Assembly: GCA_963971535.1 (NCBI GenBank)
Contig: OZ020593.1
Location: 17,630,822 to 17,694,821 of the forward strand
Source: Notolepis coatsorum
Lineage: Eukaryota; Chordata; Actinopteri; Aulopiformes; Paralepididae
Reading direction: 5' to 3'
Length of the DNA stretch: 64,000 nucleotides
The translations under genes and the position numbers were made by a program. Under the pieces are notes generated by a model. That model searched no databases. It was not told the DNA's origin and saw nothing but the letters and a program-made list of their open reading frames with translations. Shown piece by piece: positions 10,243 to 20,980 of this stretch; position 1 is the stretch's first letter; each line of letters starts with the position of its first letter.

Positions 10243-11134
10243 CAGGGTTCCCACAGACATTGCAAAATGAAATTCAAGGACTTTTAAGTACTTTTCCAAT
10301 CACTATTTTTCATTTTCAAGGATGTCACTCGAAGGATACAATTCACTTTTAAATGCTGTTTTTTTTAAAGCTTCTTCTTGGCCTGCTTGCCAGCTAGAAA
10401 AAGCTAGAGCATCACACGAGAAGAAGAAATGAGGAAAAGCAGTTGGAGCGAGCGAGACAGCGACAGTTAAATATATTTATTACATGGTGTTTTAACATTC
10501 ACCGAAATGCTTGATTGTGATTGGTCAATAGCCCCCGACAGCGGTGAATTATTTTTCGATAACCACCGGTGATTATTGTTTTTCGCAGCTGGAGTAATCA
10601 AGCCCCACTGACACACACTGTTTCAGTGCAATCAGACACACCTGCCGGGCTGCCCGCGATAATAATAATCACTTTATTTGGGCTGACAGAGCCACAGAAC
10701 AACTGCGATTTGTCAAATGAATTAGGTATATTGTTAGTAAGTTAGCCATGTAATAAGCGGGATAATGTATAGCTATACTCGGTCATCATCGCAAAATAAT
10801 TGACCTTCACTGACGTTTAAAACACCTCGCCTCTGTATTTTAAACTCTGTGTCGGTCAATTATTTTGCGACAATGACCTCGTTATTTTATTATATTATAT
10901 TATATATATTATATTATATTATTATATACATTATCCCTTACATATATTTTTTAAATCAAAACGATTTCTTGATGGATGAACAAAACATTCAATGCGAATG
11001 GTTGGTTTTAATGTCAAGGACTTTTTAAGCACCTTGTTAAAAAAAATCTGTTTTCAAGGAATTCCAGACCTACCTTGACTTTTTTGTAAAAAAACAAGCA
11101 CTTTAAGCACTTCAAGGACCTTGTGCAAACCCTG
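10243..11134. mobile_element. hAT-like element carrying a nested MITE
   Basis: Left end CAGGGTTCCCACAGACATT and inverted right end CAGGGTTTGCACAAGG are terminal inverted repeats. TTCAAGGACTTTT phrases lie inside both ends, as in a common fish hAT-derived repeat. CCTGTC is present on both flanks, but the flanking DNA is itself the 27-bp minisatellite type, so the target duplication is ambiguous. Family F2 is inserted at 10468-10935. Confidence 0.65.
10468..10935 (+). mobile_element. MITE family F2, copy 1 (nested)
   Basis: Shares a long collinear sequence with 16530-17030 and 54572-55035: TTACATGG near the start, GATTGTGATTGGTCAA, CACACTGTTTCAGTG, AATAATCACTTTATTTGGGC, and an inner hairpin. 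In this copy the last part of the hairpin is replaced by a TATTA-rich run (10883-10930). Confidence 0.8.
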
Positions 11135-13800
11135 CCTGTCTCTCTGCTGACGAGTCTCCTGTCTGTCTCTCTGCTGACGAGTCTCCTGTCTCTCTGCTGA
11201 CGAGTCTCCTGTCTGTCTCTCTGCTGACGAGTCTCCTGTCTGTCTCTCTGCTGACGAGTCTCCTGTCTGTCTCTCTGCTGACGAGTCTCCTGCCTGTCTC
11301 TCTGCTGACGAGTCTCCTGTCTGTCTCTCTGCTGACGAGTCTCCTGCCTGTCTCTCTGCTGACGAGTCTCCTGCCTGTCTCTCTGCTGACGAGTCTCCTG
11401 TCTGTCTCTCTGCTGACGAGTCTCCTGTCTGTCTCTCTGCTGACGAGTCTCCTGTCTGTCTCTCTGCTGACGAGTCTCCTGCCTGTCTCTCTGCTGACGA
11501 GTCTCCTGTCTGTCTCTCTGCTGACGAGTCTCCTGCCTGTCTCTCTGCTGACGAGTCTCCTGCCTGTCTCTCTGCTGACGAGTCTCCTGTCTGTCTCTCT
11601 GCTGACGAGTCTCCTGTCTGTCTCTCTGCTGACGAGTCTCCTGTCTGTCTCTCTGCTGACGAGTCTCCTGTCTGTCTCTCTGCTGACAAGTCTCCTGTCT
11701 GTCTGCTGACGAGTCTCCTGTCTGTCTCTCTGCTGACGAGTCTCCTGTCTGTCTCTCTGCTGACGAGTCTCCTGTCTCTCTGCTGACGAGTCTCCTGTCT
11801 CTCTGCTGACGAGTCTCCTGTCTGTCTGCTGACGAGTCTCCTGCCTGTCTCTCTGCTGACGAGTCTCCTGTCTGTCTCTCTGCTGACGAGTCTCCTGTCT
11901 GTCTGCTGACGAGTCTCCTGTCTGTCTCTCTGCTGACGAGTCTCCTGTCTGTCTCTCTGCTGACGAGTCTCCTGTCTGTCTCTCTGCTGACGAGTCTCCT
12001 GTCTCTCTGCTGACGAGTCTCCTGTCTGTCTCTCTGCTGATGAGTCTCCTGTCTGTCTCTCTGCTGACGAGTCTCCTGCCTGTCTCTCTGCTGACGAGTC
12101 TCCTGTCTCTCGCTCTGCTGACGAGTCTCCTGTCTCTCGCTCTGCTGACGAGTCTCCTGTCTCTCTGCTGACGAGTCTCCTGTCTGTCTCTCTGCTGACG
12201 AGTCTCCTGTCTGTCTCTCTGCTGACGAGTCTCCTGTCTCTCTGCTGATGAGTCTCCTGTCTGTCTCTTTGCTGACGAGTCTCCTGTCTGTCTCTCTGCT
12301 GACGAGTCTCCTGAAGTCTCCTGTCTCTCTGCTGACGAGTCTCCTGTCTGTCTCTCTGCTGACGAGTCTCCTGTCTGTCTCTCTGCTGACGAGTCTCCTG
12401 TCTGTCTCTCTGCTGACGAGTCTCCTGTCTCTCTGCTGACGAGTCTCCTGTCTGTCTCTCTGCTGACGAGTCTCCTGTCTCTCTGCTGATGAGTCTCCTG
12501 TCTGTCTCTCTGCTGACGAGTCTCCTGTCTCTCTCTCTGCTGACGAGTCTCCTGTCTGTCTGCTGACGAGTCTCCTGTCTGTCTCTCTGCTGACGAGTCT
12601 CCTGTCTGTCTCCTGACGAGTCTCCTGTCTGTCTCTCTGCTGACGAGTCTCCTGTCTGTCTCTCTGCTGACGAGTCTCCTGTCTGTCTCTCTGCTGACGA
12701 GTCTCCTGTCTGTCTCTCTGCTGACGAGTCTCCTGTCTGTCTCTCTGCTGACGAGTCTCCTGTCTGTCTGCTGACGAGTCTCCTGTCTGTCTCTCTGCTG
12801 ACAAGTCTCCTGTCTGTCTCTCTGCTGACGAGTCTCCTGTCTGTCTGTCTGCTGACGAGTCTCCTGTCTGTCTCTCTGCTGACGAGTCTCCTGTCTGTCT
12901 CCTGTCTGTCTCTCTGCTGACGAGTCTCCTGTCTGTCTCTCTGCTGACGAGTCTCCTGTCTCTCTGCTGACGAGTCTCCTGTCTGTCTCTCTGCTGACGA
13001 GTCTCCTGTCTGTCTGCTGACGAGTCTCCTGTCTCTCTGGTGACGAGTCTCCTGTCTCTCTGCTGACGAGTCTCCTGTCTGTCTCTCTGCTGACGAGTCT
13101 CCTGTCTGTCTCTCTGCTGACGAGTCTCCTGTCTGTCTCTCTGCTGATGAGTCTCCTGTCTCTCTGCTGACGAGTCTCCTGTCTGTCTCTCTGCTGACGA
13201 GTCTCCTGTCTGTCTCTCTGCTGACAAGTCTCCTGTCTGTCTCTCTGCTGACGAGTCTCCTGTCTGTCTCTCTGCTGACGAGTCTCCTGTCTGTCTCTCT
13301 GCTGACGAGTATCCTGTCTCTCTGCTGACGAGTCTCCTGTCTCTCTGCTGACGAGTCTCCTGTCTGTCTCTCTGCTGATGAGTCTCCTGTCTGTCTGTCT
13401 GCTGACGAGTCTCCTGTCTGTCTCTCTGCTGACGAGTCTCCTGTCTGTCTCTCTGCTGACGAGTCTCCTGTCTGTCTCTCTGCTGACGAGTCTCCTGTCT
13501 CTCTGCTGACGAGTCTCCTGTCTGTCTCTCTGCTGACGAGTCTCCTGTCTGTCTCTCTGCTGACGAGTCTCCTGTCTGTCTCTCTGCTGACGAGTCTCCT
13601 GTCTGTCTCTCTGCTGACGAGTCTCCTGTCTGTCTCTCTGCTGACGAGTCTCCTGTCTGTCTCTCTGCTGACGAGTCTCCTGTCTGTCTCTCTGCTGACG
13701 AGTCTCCTGTCTGTCTCTCTGCTGACGAGTCTCCTGTCTCTCTGCTGACGAGTCTCCTGTCTGTCTCTCTGCTGACGAGTCTCCTGAAGTGTCCTGTCCC
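11135..13800. repeat. 27/23-bp minisatellite, about 100 copies
   Basis: The unit is CTGTCTGTCTCTCTGCTGAC followed by GAGTCTC; 23-bp variants lack one CTGT. A degenerate founder-like unit lies at 10201-10242, beyond the hAT-like insertion, and the right edge (13776-13800) ends in a similar GAAGTGTCCTGTCC phrase. On the minus strand all three frames are free of stops inside the array, which makes overlapping open frames of 947 and 737 codons made of RDRQETRQQ-type repeats. Confidence 0.95.
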
Positions 13801-13867
13801 TCGAGTCGCCCTTCAGCTCCCTGTCGTCTTGCAAACCAACCGTCTCCATGTCGACGAAATTGAAATG

Positions 13868-13925
13868 GACTGCATCTTTATAGCAGCTTTTATCCAAAGC
13901 GCTTTACAACTTCACATTCACTTTT
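13868..13925 (-). mobile_element. SINE 3'-tail fragment
   Basis: The reverse complement reads GTTGTAAAGCGCTTTGGATA followed by AAAGC, the common tail of tRNA-derived fish SINEs, also seen at 34790-34860 and 55270-55320. Confidence 0.6.
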
Positions 13926-13939
13926 TCTCTCAGGGGCGA

Positions 13940-14183
13940 CAGGGGGAGGTATAGCAGTCGTCTGGTAATCCGGAGGGTTCCCGGTTCGATTCCCGCTCCT
14001 CTCAGGCAGCATGTCGAAGTGTCCTTGAGCAAGACTCTTAACCCCCTAATTGCTCGTGATGAGCAGGTCGGCACCTTGCATGGTCGCCTCCGCCCTCGGT
14101 GTGGGAATGTGTGACTGAACCTGTAAAAATGTAAGGAACAAATTGGATAAAAGCGCTATATAAATGCCGCCTTTACCATTTAC
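13940..14183 (+). mobile_element. tRNA-derived SINE (nearly full length)
   Basis: It has an A-box-like TATAGCAGTCGTCTGGTA (from 13950) and a perfect B-box core GGTTCGATTCC (13983-13993), then GTGTCCTTGAGCAAGACTCT and the tail GGATAAAAGCGCTATATAAA. RNA polymerase III would transcribe it. A second copy lies head-on at 14165-14310. Confidence 0.8.
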
Positions 14184-14310
14184 ACCGACGGCGGAGGCGG
14201 GCGGCCATGCAAGGTGCCGAACCTGCTCATGGGGAGCAGTTTAAGGGGTTAAGTGTCTTGCTCAAGGAACTGGGACCCTTCCGATTACCAGATGGCAGAT
14301 CGCCTCTCAT
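14165..14310 (-). mobile_element. Inverted copy of the same SINE
   Basis: Reverse-complement reading gives GATTACCAGAT/CTTGAGCAAGACACTTAACC and GCACCTTGCATGG as in the plus-strand copy next to it, so the two form a large imperfect palindrome. The tRNA-like head is degraded. Confidence 0.7.
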
Positions 14311-14329
14311 TCTCAGTGGCCAGGAATGG

Positions 14330-14770
14330 GTTTGAGACGAATGCAAGCGATATCTTCCATGACGTCTAACTCACCAAAGCGCCCTTTTTTTCTCCAATCT
14401 TTTTGTGAACAATTGTTTTTTTTATCATACAAAACAGGGTCAACAGATGTTTGTAAGACAAATACAGGAAACATAATGGAGAAAAGAAAAAAGTGAATAA
14501 AACAGGTAGACAGTAAACATATATTCACATACACACAGTGTTCTTATGCATAATGTATGTTATTGCAAATGGGCATCTCATTTTAAAATGGAAGGTGTAT
14601 AGCTGTACAGTATACAGAGATGTATCTACACACGTATACACACGTTAAATAATTAACACACAAAATTATAGTATGTGTATATTACAGTGAGAGTTGAACA
14701 TACGATACACACAAATATTGCTCAATCGTACGCATGTATTCACATCCAGAGCACAAAGAGATGAGAAAGA
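14330..14770 (-). mobile_element. Probable LINE 3' UTR remnant
   Basis: T-rich start then a long A-rich tract without genes, similar in texture to 15033-15492 and to L1 3' UTRs inserted in reverse. Identification is weak. Confidence 0.3.
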
Positions 14771-15032
14771 AGAAAAGATAAATAAATCAAATCAAATCAA
14801 AAGGCGGAGCCGAATTAATGAAGGGGGAGTGGCTATCCAGCCCTTCTGATACAGTAAAATAAAATGTTATTAAAAATACCAAAATGCCAGTCTGAGACAG
14901 TCTGTGAGTGCTTTGTAGTTTGGCTCATAGATACCAACAGCCAGTCTGTCAGTAAGACGGAAAAAGGGAAAATAAATCAATCAAATAAAAATCAGGAGCC
15001 GAATTGATGCAGGGGGAGTGGCTATCCAATTT
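14771..15032. repeat. Local direct duplication with an orphan 54-bp minisatellite unit
   Basis: GGGGGAGTGGCTATCCA occurs at 14826 and 15013, each preceded by AATAAATCAA-type sequence and GGAGCCGAATT. Between the two copies, 14885-14950 carries one unit of the 54-bp repeat from 9388-10107. Confidence 0.7.
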
Positions 15033-15492
15033 TATTTTTTATTTTTTTATTGATATTCTTGCACAAATCTTACAAATATTCAAGAGACATCTTTCAACAG
15101 CATAATATGCTAAATCCAAGATTTGTCTTTATCTTTTTCGTATTGACATATAAAACATACAAAGGACGTATACAGACATACCAAAAACAGACATGGAAAT
15201 TAAAAAAGTACTTACAAAAAAAGAAAAAAAAAACATTACTATATATTGTGCATATATAACCAAGATGCATATACGTTACATGTAGTCCGATTCTACCTGC
15301 GATGCAAGTATGTGCTGCATCTCTATCGGGATGCCATCTTTCTCCATAGTGAGTGTGAGAGGATGCGTGTGAGAACGTGTACGAATGTGTGTCTCAGATA
15401 TGTGTATGTGGGTACGTGTCTCACGTATGTATGTGTGTATGTCTCATATGTGTATGTGTGTATTTCTCAGATACGTGACTGTGACCCTACAT
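15033..15492 (-). mobile_element. Retrotransposed insertion with target-site duplication
   Basis: GCTATCCAAT is present at 15023-15032 and again at 15493-15502. The insert starts, on the plus strand, with a T-rich run (reverse poly(A) tail), consistent with a 5'-truncated LINE on the minus strand. The far end is a TGTGTATG-rich stretch. The duplicate locus at 14826 shows the sequence without the insert (GCTATCCAGCCCTTCTGATA). Confidence 0.6.
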
Positions 15493-15502
15493 TGCTATCC
15501 AA

Positions 15503-16520
15503 TCTTTCTGATAAAGTAAGAAATCTAAAAAAATACGCCTATTGAACTCTGTTGCCACTTTGTCCAGACGAGCGCCGTGCCGGCGCTCAGGGTGAAGAAA
15601 CGTCCTCGTCTTCGATGGGCTGTGACATTTCCTCCAGGTTGGGGAATTGTGTCAGCCTCCCGTTCTCTTAGATGTGGCCTTGAACGTGTTCACTGCGCTT
15701 ATCGTAAGGGGGCAGGTGTCTGGTCTGGTCCCCGAAGCTCGTTGTAGAGCAGGGGCTCAGGGGGACTGTTTGAAGGGCAGGGGGCGAAAAGAAAAGAAGG
15801 GCACCTACTGTCCTGGGGGGCCCCATCAGCGAAAAGCTATGAGGCGTCATGTATAGTGAATGCAGGCCTTGACTGGAATAATAAAAACAGAGGTCAATTG
15901 TGGGTAGTTTTGTTTGTAGTTTACTCCTCGAAAACCAGGACAAAGGGATATAGAATGTTGGACACGGGAAAAGAGTTCAATCAATATGTCTTGTTGTATT
16001 TATTGAAAAGATCAAAATCATAATGATGACATCATATTCACGTAGGGTGGTCCATGGAACACTTAACAGACATCAATGACATGACAGCGGAATGTGACGA
16101 AAGAATAACCAGGAAGGGGATAGAGAAGTATATTAGGAAATAAGAGAATAGATGGAGAATACGAGAGATTAAAGATAGAAGCCCAGAAAGACAGAAAGGC
16201 AGAACGAGAGAGTGTGACTCCAGAGAGTAGTGTCCAGAAAAAGAGAGGCACCAGAAAGAGAGAGAGAGCTAATGCCCTAGCCCTCATTATTATACTCTGT
16301 TCTGTCCATATAGGCGTATGGTCGGTGGCCAATCCTAAACACGGCATCTGTGCATTTTCCCACGTGTTTCTCCGCTACCCATCTAGCTACACGTTGGCCC
16401 AGAGATAACTAGGCCATGTGCTTGGCCTTGACACAGACACACTGTAGTCCAGAGAGGCCTGAACAAACTTACAATATGTCATAATTCATGCTCAATATTC
16501 TATATCGATAGTGATTGTAC
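15503..16520. other. Unassigned sequence
   Basis: No gene is supported. Open frames here are short and unrelated to known families. Bases 16130-16270 are purine rich. Confidence 0.5.
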
Positions 16521-16529
16521 CTAATAATA

Positions 16530-17030
16530 TTTATTATTACATGGCGTTTTCACATTCGCCGAAATGCTTGCTTGTGATTGGTCAACAGCCCCCCGACTGC
16601 GGTCATTATTTTTCGATAATGACCGCAGATTTTTCAATAATGACCGCAGAGCGCAGCTGTTTGCAATCAAGCCCACTGACACACACTGTTTCAGTGCTGC
16701 CGGCGATGACAGGGGGCGGAGCAACGAGCGGAGCCTGAACACAGCGGAGCCAGAACAGAGGCTGCTGCTCACGATAATAATAATAATCACTTTATTTGGG
16801 CTGACAGAGCCACAGAACTGCGATTTGTCAAATGAATTAGGTATATTGTTAGTAAGTTAGCCATGTAATAAGCGGGATAATGTATAGCTTTACTCGGTCA
16901 TTGTCGCAAAATAATTGACCTTCACTGACGTTTAAAACACCTCGCCGAAGCGGCTCGGTATTTTAAACTCCGTGTCGGTCAATTATTTTGCGACAATGAC
17001 CTCGTAGCTATACATTATCCCTTACATAAT
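16530..17030 (+). mobile_element. MITE family F2, copy 2
   Basis: Collinear with the copies at 10468 and 54572. Its inner hairpin is complete: CGGGATAATGTATAG at 16872 pairs with CTATACATTATCCC near 17010, with GGTCATTGTCGCAAAATAAT and its complement inside. No coding capacity. Confidence 0.8.
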
Positions 17031-17640
17031 AACTTTTTACTTTTAAAAAGCAGTACGAAGTCAACTGAATAATTCTCGAGCCTGACACTAATTTCCCACA
17101 CTATGGTTGGTCAATTTAAATGTTTACTTCTCTGTCCAAAATGAGCATTCTCTGTGAGAATCCAAACCATGGCTCTGTGAGACGAGCTAGTACATAGATA
17201 GCAGTGAGGTCTTACAAATACACACATCCGTATCTCCTCCCTTACTGATGCTGTTTGGACCCAGTCTTTCAAAGAGAAGCTGCCTCTTGCAACATTTTAC
17301 AGCTGCTTTTTTAATGTTCTTCAGATTTATTTCTCTCCGTGGCAATAAATTCCTAATACAAAAAGGCACAGCAGGACAAGAGAATACAAACAGACAATAG
17401 GACAAGACAGTACAATCAGACAATAAGACAACAGTAGGCCAACACACGGATAGTGTAGCACAAAGTACAATATATCACATAGGACAATAGCGGGACACTA
17501 GACATGGGGTTATTTACTAAAGTACAATTAAGCAACCTACAGGATAATGGAGCACAAAGGACAATGTGGCACAGGGGACAATAGAACACAAGCACAGATA
17601 CAAGGGGGAAGGGGCAGGATAAATGGCATGGGAGTGTGAA
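17031..17640. other. Unassigned sequence with degenerate ACAATAG-type repetition
   Basis: Bases 17380-17600 repeat GGACAATAG/GACAATA-like words irregularly. No gene seen. Confidence 0.4.
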
Positions 17641-17644
17641 TGAA

Positions 17645-17708
17645 TGAATGAATGAAAACTTTGCAGAATGGGTACAATACAGTACGGCTCAATACACACA
17701 ATTGTTAA
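17645..17708 (+). repeat. Interspersed repeat R1, left half
   Basis: GAATGGGTACAATACAGTAC and the following CAATACACACAATTGTTAA match 38245-38290 and 42265-42305. It is separated from its right half by the piggyBac-like element. Confidence 0.75.
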
Positions 17709-18641
17709 CACTTAGAGCGCCACTCACGGCTAATCTCGGGTTTACGATTGTGACGTTGAAAGCCACGTCACAGCTTTTCTCTGGATTTTTTTTTTTTTTT
17801 TTTTTTTTAGCGATCTGAAATCATATTGCATCACGCGAGCCTACCGTTGGAGATCCAGGGGCCGCCAGCGATCAGATGTGAAAAAAGCGCCCCCTATCGT
17901 CTCCCAGATGGTAAATCACCCTTTTGGAATGGACTCAATGAAAATGGATGGGGGAAAAAAATATTCCAGTCCACATTTTCCAGTCCACTGATGCAGCCGG
18001 AGTTACCAGAGTTAATTCTGGAGCCTCTGAGCCGCGGCGAGCATGGGTTATACTGTACACACGTTGGATCAATATACTTATCGATTTTTTCGAATGGTGA
18101 TCAGGAATTGGAATATACCATTTGGATACCATCTGATGTCAGGTAAGGAATCTATGTTATCAGTGTTAGGATAATCAGACTCGTCTTCATGGAGATATAA
18201 GCGTTTCCACTATGTGATATGGCTGTTTCACTGTAAAAGCCATGAGGAAATAATAGCAGCGATTATCAGCGCACGGCACAAGCGCGCGTGCGCACACATA
18301 TACTATCGACCATCTAGCGTTTATTTGAAAACGATTCATAAATAGACCGACAAATGATAACGTTCTGGAATATTCCAGTAAAAGGCGATTATCAGGGAAT
18401 GTGTTGTTTTTTCTTCGAAACCGAGTGGTTTTCAAAATGCTATAAAAAGGAAATGAAGATGAAATGAAAAACACAATCTGCTTTGCCAATGTTGACTGGA
18501 AAATGATTCTTTGATAAGCAATGGGCAGATTAGACACATAGCATAATTTAAAACATAGATTAGGCGATATTAACGTTACATGGGCCGTGGACCGTGGCAT
18601 CAACGGGGTAAAAAGGAAAACACGGCCTGGCACTGAAAGTG
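17709..18641. mobile_element. Non-autonomous piggyBac-like element (933 bp)
   Basis: TTAA flanks both sides (17705-17708, 18642-18645). The ends are CACTTAGAGCGCC and, inverted, CACTTTCAGTGCC, matching at 10 of 13 positions. TTAA duplication is diagnostic for piggyBac-type transposition. The element interrupts repeat R1 precisely at its TTAA, and two uninterrupted R1 copies exist at 38286 and 42301. No transposase frame; a poly(T) run lies at 17788-17808. Confidence 0.82.
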
Positions 18642-18770
18642 TTAAGGGGATGCAGACCAGAGAAAGACGTTTGTCTTGTTTACATCAGGGTCCCCCATTT
18701 TCAATTCATAGTGACATTTATGACATACACAACATACATGACATCATGACATTTATGGCATAGGGACATA
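18642..18770 (+). repeat. Interspersed repeat R1, right half
   Basis: GGGGATGCAGACCAGAGAAA followed by CATCAGGGTCCCCCATTTTC matches 38290-38355 and 42306-42370. Confidence 0.75.
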
Positions 18771-18789
18771 CATGACATACAGGTATATA

Positions 18790-19225
18790 CTGTTAAATTC
18801 TTTTTTATCTACTTTTTCTCCCATTTTCTATTTTTCTCCCATCCCAATTTCGTATTGTCCAATTCTACCCTCCCCTGTCTTGAACGCTGTTAGACCATGC
18901 CTCCCACAGGCCGGCTGCAATGTGGACAAAGCCTTGCATCACGTGTCCCCTCCGGTACACGAGGAGGCAGCCGTCGCATCTTTTCACCTGCACAGTGCGA
19001 TCTCTCAGCGGCGAGGGTCTGCGTGGGAGGGACACGCCGCCCTCGTCGCTTCCTGATTCTGCTGCGCAGGCGCACCAACCGACCTGTAGGAGTCGCTGTC
19101 CACAACGTCCGATCCCCACCCACCAGCTTTCCACCCCTAACACTGCCAATTGTGTTAGTATGAACGAACCCAGCATCTCCTGCATTAGTGGCGAGCGCCT
19201 TGCCCACTGCGGCACTTAGCCGCTA
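18790..19225 (-). mobile_element. Long tRNA-derived SINE, family S2, copy 1
   Basis: Reverse complement of the 27529-27976 element: tail TTTTTCTCCCATTTTCTATT at the left, TGTGTTAGTATGAACGA and GCGAGCGCCTTGCC at the right. Flanks TACTGTTAAATT (18787) and TACTGTTACATT (about 19226) agree at 11 of 12 bases and are a likely target duplication. It makes several open frames of 90-116 codons that are not genes. Confidence 0.75.
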
Positions 19226-19405
19226 GTACTGTTACATTTGTGACATATACGATATGCAAATATACAGTACTGTTACCCATAGATCCTAACAGAGAATATA
19301 CATATGATGGGGAGGAGACTGTACATTAGGAGGGGGTGGGTGGGCGGGAGAAAAAATATACATACGGTGGGGAGAGAATAATACATACGGTGGGGAGGAG
19401 TGTGG
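19226..19405. other. Unassigned, GGGGAGG/ACATACGGTGG repetition
   Basis: ATACATACGGTGGGGAG appears twice (about 19360 and 19380). Nothing else seen. Confidence 0.4.
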
Positions 19406-19870
19406 GAAAATCAGGGTTTATTGAAGACTAGGGAGTAAAAGTGTGTTCTTAGTCTGAACTTAAATGTCTCCAGCGAGGGGGCAGTTCTGATCTCCAGAGG
19501 TAGCTGGTTCCACAGCTTGGGGGCCACAGCCTTGAAAGAGCGATCGCCTCTCTTTTTGAGCCTGGTTGGAATATCTTAGTGACCTGGGTGCTGAGTAGGG
19601 GGTTATGAGCACTGTAATGTAAAGGGGGATGCATCCGATAGTGCCTTAAAGGCCAGGAGGAGGATTTTGAAGTCTAGCCTATATGGGACTGGGAGCCAGG
19701 ATAGGGAGGCTAGAACTGGTGTGATGTGCTCTCTCTTTCTGGTGCCGGTAAGGAACCTAGCTGCAGAGTGATGGACCATTTTAAGGCGGGACATGGCTGC
19801 TTGACTAATGCCGGTGTAGAGGGCAATGCAGTAGTCAAGGCGTGATGTGATGGTTGTGCTGTGTACTAAT
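19406..19870 (-). pseudogene. CR1/L2-type LINE ORF2, C-terminal fragment
   Basis: Minus-strand translation contains TSRLDYCIALYTGISQAAM, RFLTGTRKREHITPVL and LSWLPVPYRLDFKILLLAFK, then after a frame change KAVAPKLWNQLPLEIRTAPS and FKFRLRTHFYS ending in a stop near 19408. These are the typical end of the CR1/L2 reverse transcriptase protein. The 5' part is missing and there is at least one frameshift near 19630, so it is a dead, 5'-truncated copy. Confidence 0.85.
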
Positions 19871-19940
19871 ACTGTTGCAAACCAAATTGCCCCTTGGGGA
19901 TAATAAAGACTATCCAATCCAATCCAATCCAATCTTAACT
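19868..19940 (+). mobile_element. LINE 3' tail with ATCCA repeat
   Basis: GCCCCTTGGGGATAATAAAG followed by four ATCCA units is the kind of tail that ends CR1-like elements. It abuts the minus-strand LINE fragment. Confidence 0.55.
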
Positions 19941-20620
19941 GTAGTTGAGATTAGTACTATATTTTACGTTTTCTGATGAGACCGTGTTGGTTTGGTGACA
20001 CAGCATACATTAACACTTGTCTTTCACAAGGTAAACATAAATTCCTCTTCCCATTTTAGATTGTTTCCATCTAGCTACCTCGCAGGCTATCACCAGCAAG
20101 TGTCAATCGCAAACATTATTGATGTAACGGTTAACATACTGGTAGGCTGGATCAGGAGACAGCGAGAGAGAGAGAGGCGCTTGCAAAACTGTATCTGTGT
20201 ATTTATCTTCGTATTATCTTTGGGAGTAGGCTGGGCGACTGGAGTTTCAATTTCAATTACGGTTTTTGGCTTCCCGCGATCATGAAAACAAGATACAATT
20301 ATTATTGTGCTGCATGTTGTGTTGCTTTCATTTTGTCTTGTGTTGTAAATGGAGCGCACCCTTCCTTCACAACGGTGCCCCCCCCCCCCCCCCCCCCACC
20401 TCCCCAAACAGTAGTTTCAGGAGGGAGGAGGGAGCCGTGCTTCTCCAGTTATTTTGAAATGTATTTGGTAACTTGTAGAAGATGACAGAAAGCCTTTGAT
20501 CAAGAAGAAAGCTAAAACAAATTCAGTCGTCATCATATCATGTTCTCAAGTCAATTGTGCAATCGAGTAACCATGTTTAATAATCATGCCATAATCGAGC
20601 AGCCCTATTTGGGAGCTACG
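19941..20620. other. Probable non-autonomous DNA element relic with a C run
   Basis: TAGGCTGGGCGACTGG (20226) and CATAATCGAGCAGCCCTA (about 20590) look like the two ends of a decayed inverted-repeat element. A C run lies at 20381-20398. No gene seen. Confidence 0.35.
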
Positions 20621-20629
20621 GGGAAAGCC

Positions 20630-20830
20630 AAAGATCTCTGTACATCATATCTATAATTCCCAATATCTCTGTACACCATATCTATAATTCATACTATGTA
20701 CGTCAATGCTCCACTTGATTTGTCCATACTTTGCTAGCTTGTCATTCTACAGAGATCCAGGCTATAGGCCCATTGCTGTAACCCAGGTCTCTCCATGTTG
20801 CAACATGTCATTCCGGCAGTAAACTCTATC
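20630..20830 (+). repeat. Interspersed repeat R2, copy 1
   Basis: GATCTCTGTACATCATATCT, TCCACTTGATTTGTCCATAC and CATGTTGCAACATGTCATT are found in inverted orientation at 26170-26390. Confidence 0.7.
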
Positions 20831-20980
20831 CTTAAAAAAAAAGCTGTCGTCGGCCTCCGTGAATAATATCTGGTCAAAGAAAGTCAAAGATCTACCAGTG
20901 GATCGTGATTGACGGGTTGGTGTCCACTGCCCCAGAGCTATGATTAGTCTTGTAACGTGAAGCAGTCCCCTGACCTGATT
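20831..20980. other. Unassigned
   Basis: Nothing recognised. Confidence 0.4.

Noticed and set aside
9388..13800. CRISPR-like array
   Set aside because: Units are contiguous with no unique spacers, and the DNA is clearly eukaryotic.
11054..13897. Open frames of 947 and 737 codons on the minus strand
   Set aside because: They lie in a 27/23-bp tandem array that is stop-free in all frames; no non-repetitive domain, and the frames change with every 23-bp unit.
18865..19219. Arginine-rich small genes on both strands
   Set aside because: They are translations of the S2 SINE, which recurs at 27529 and 38806.
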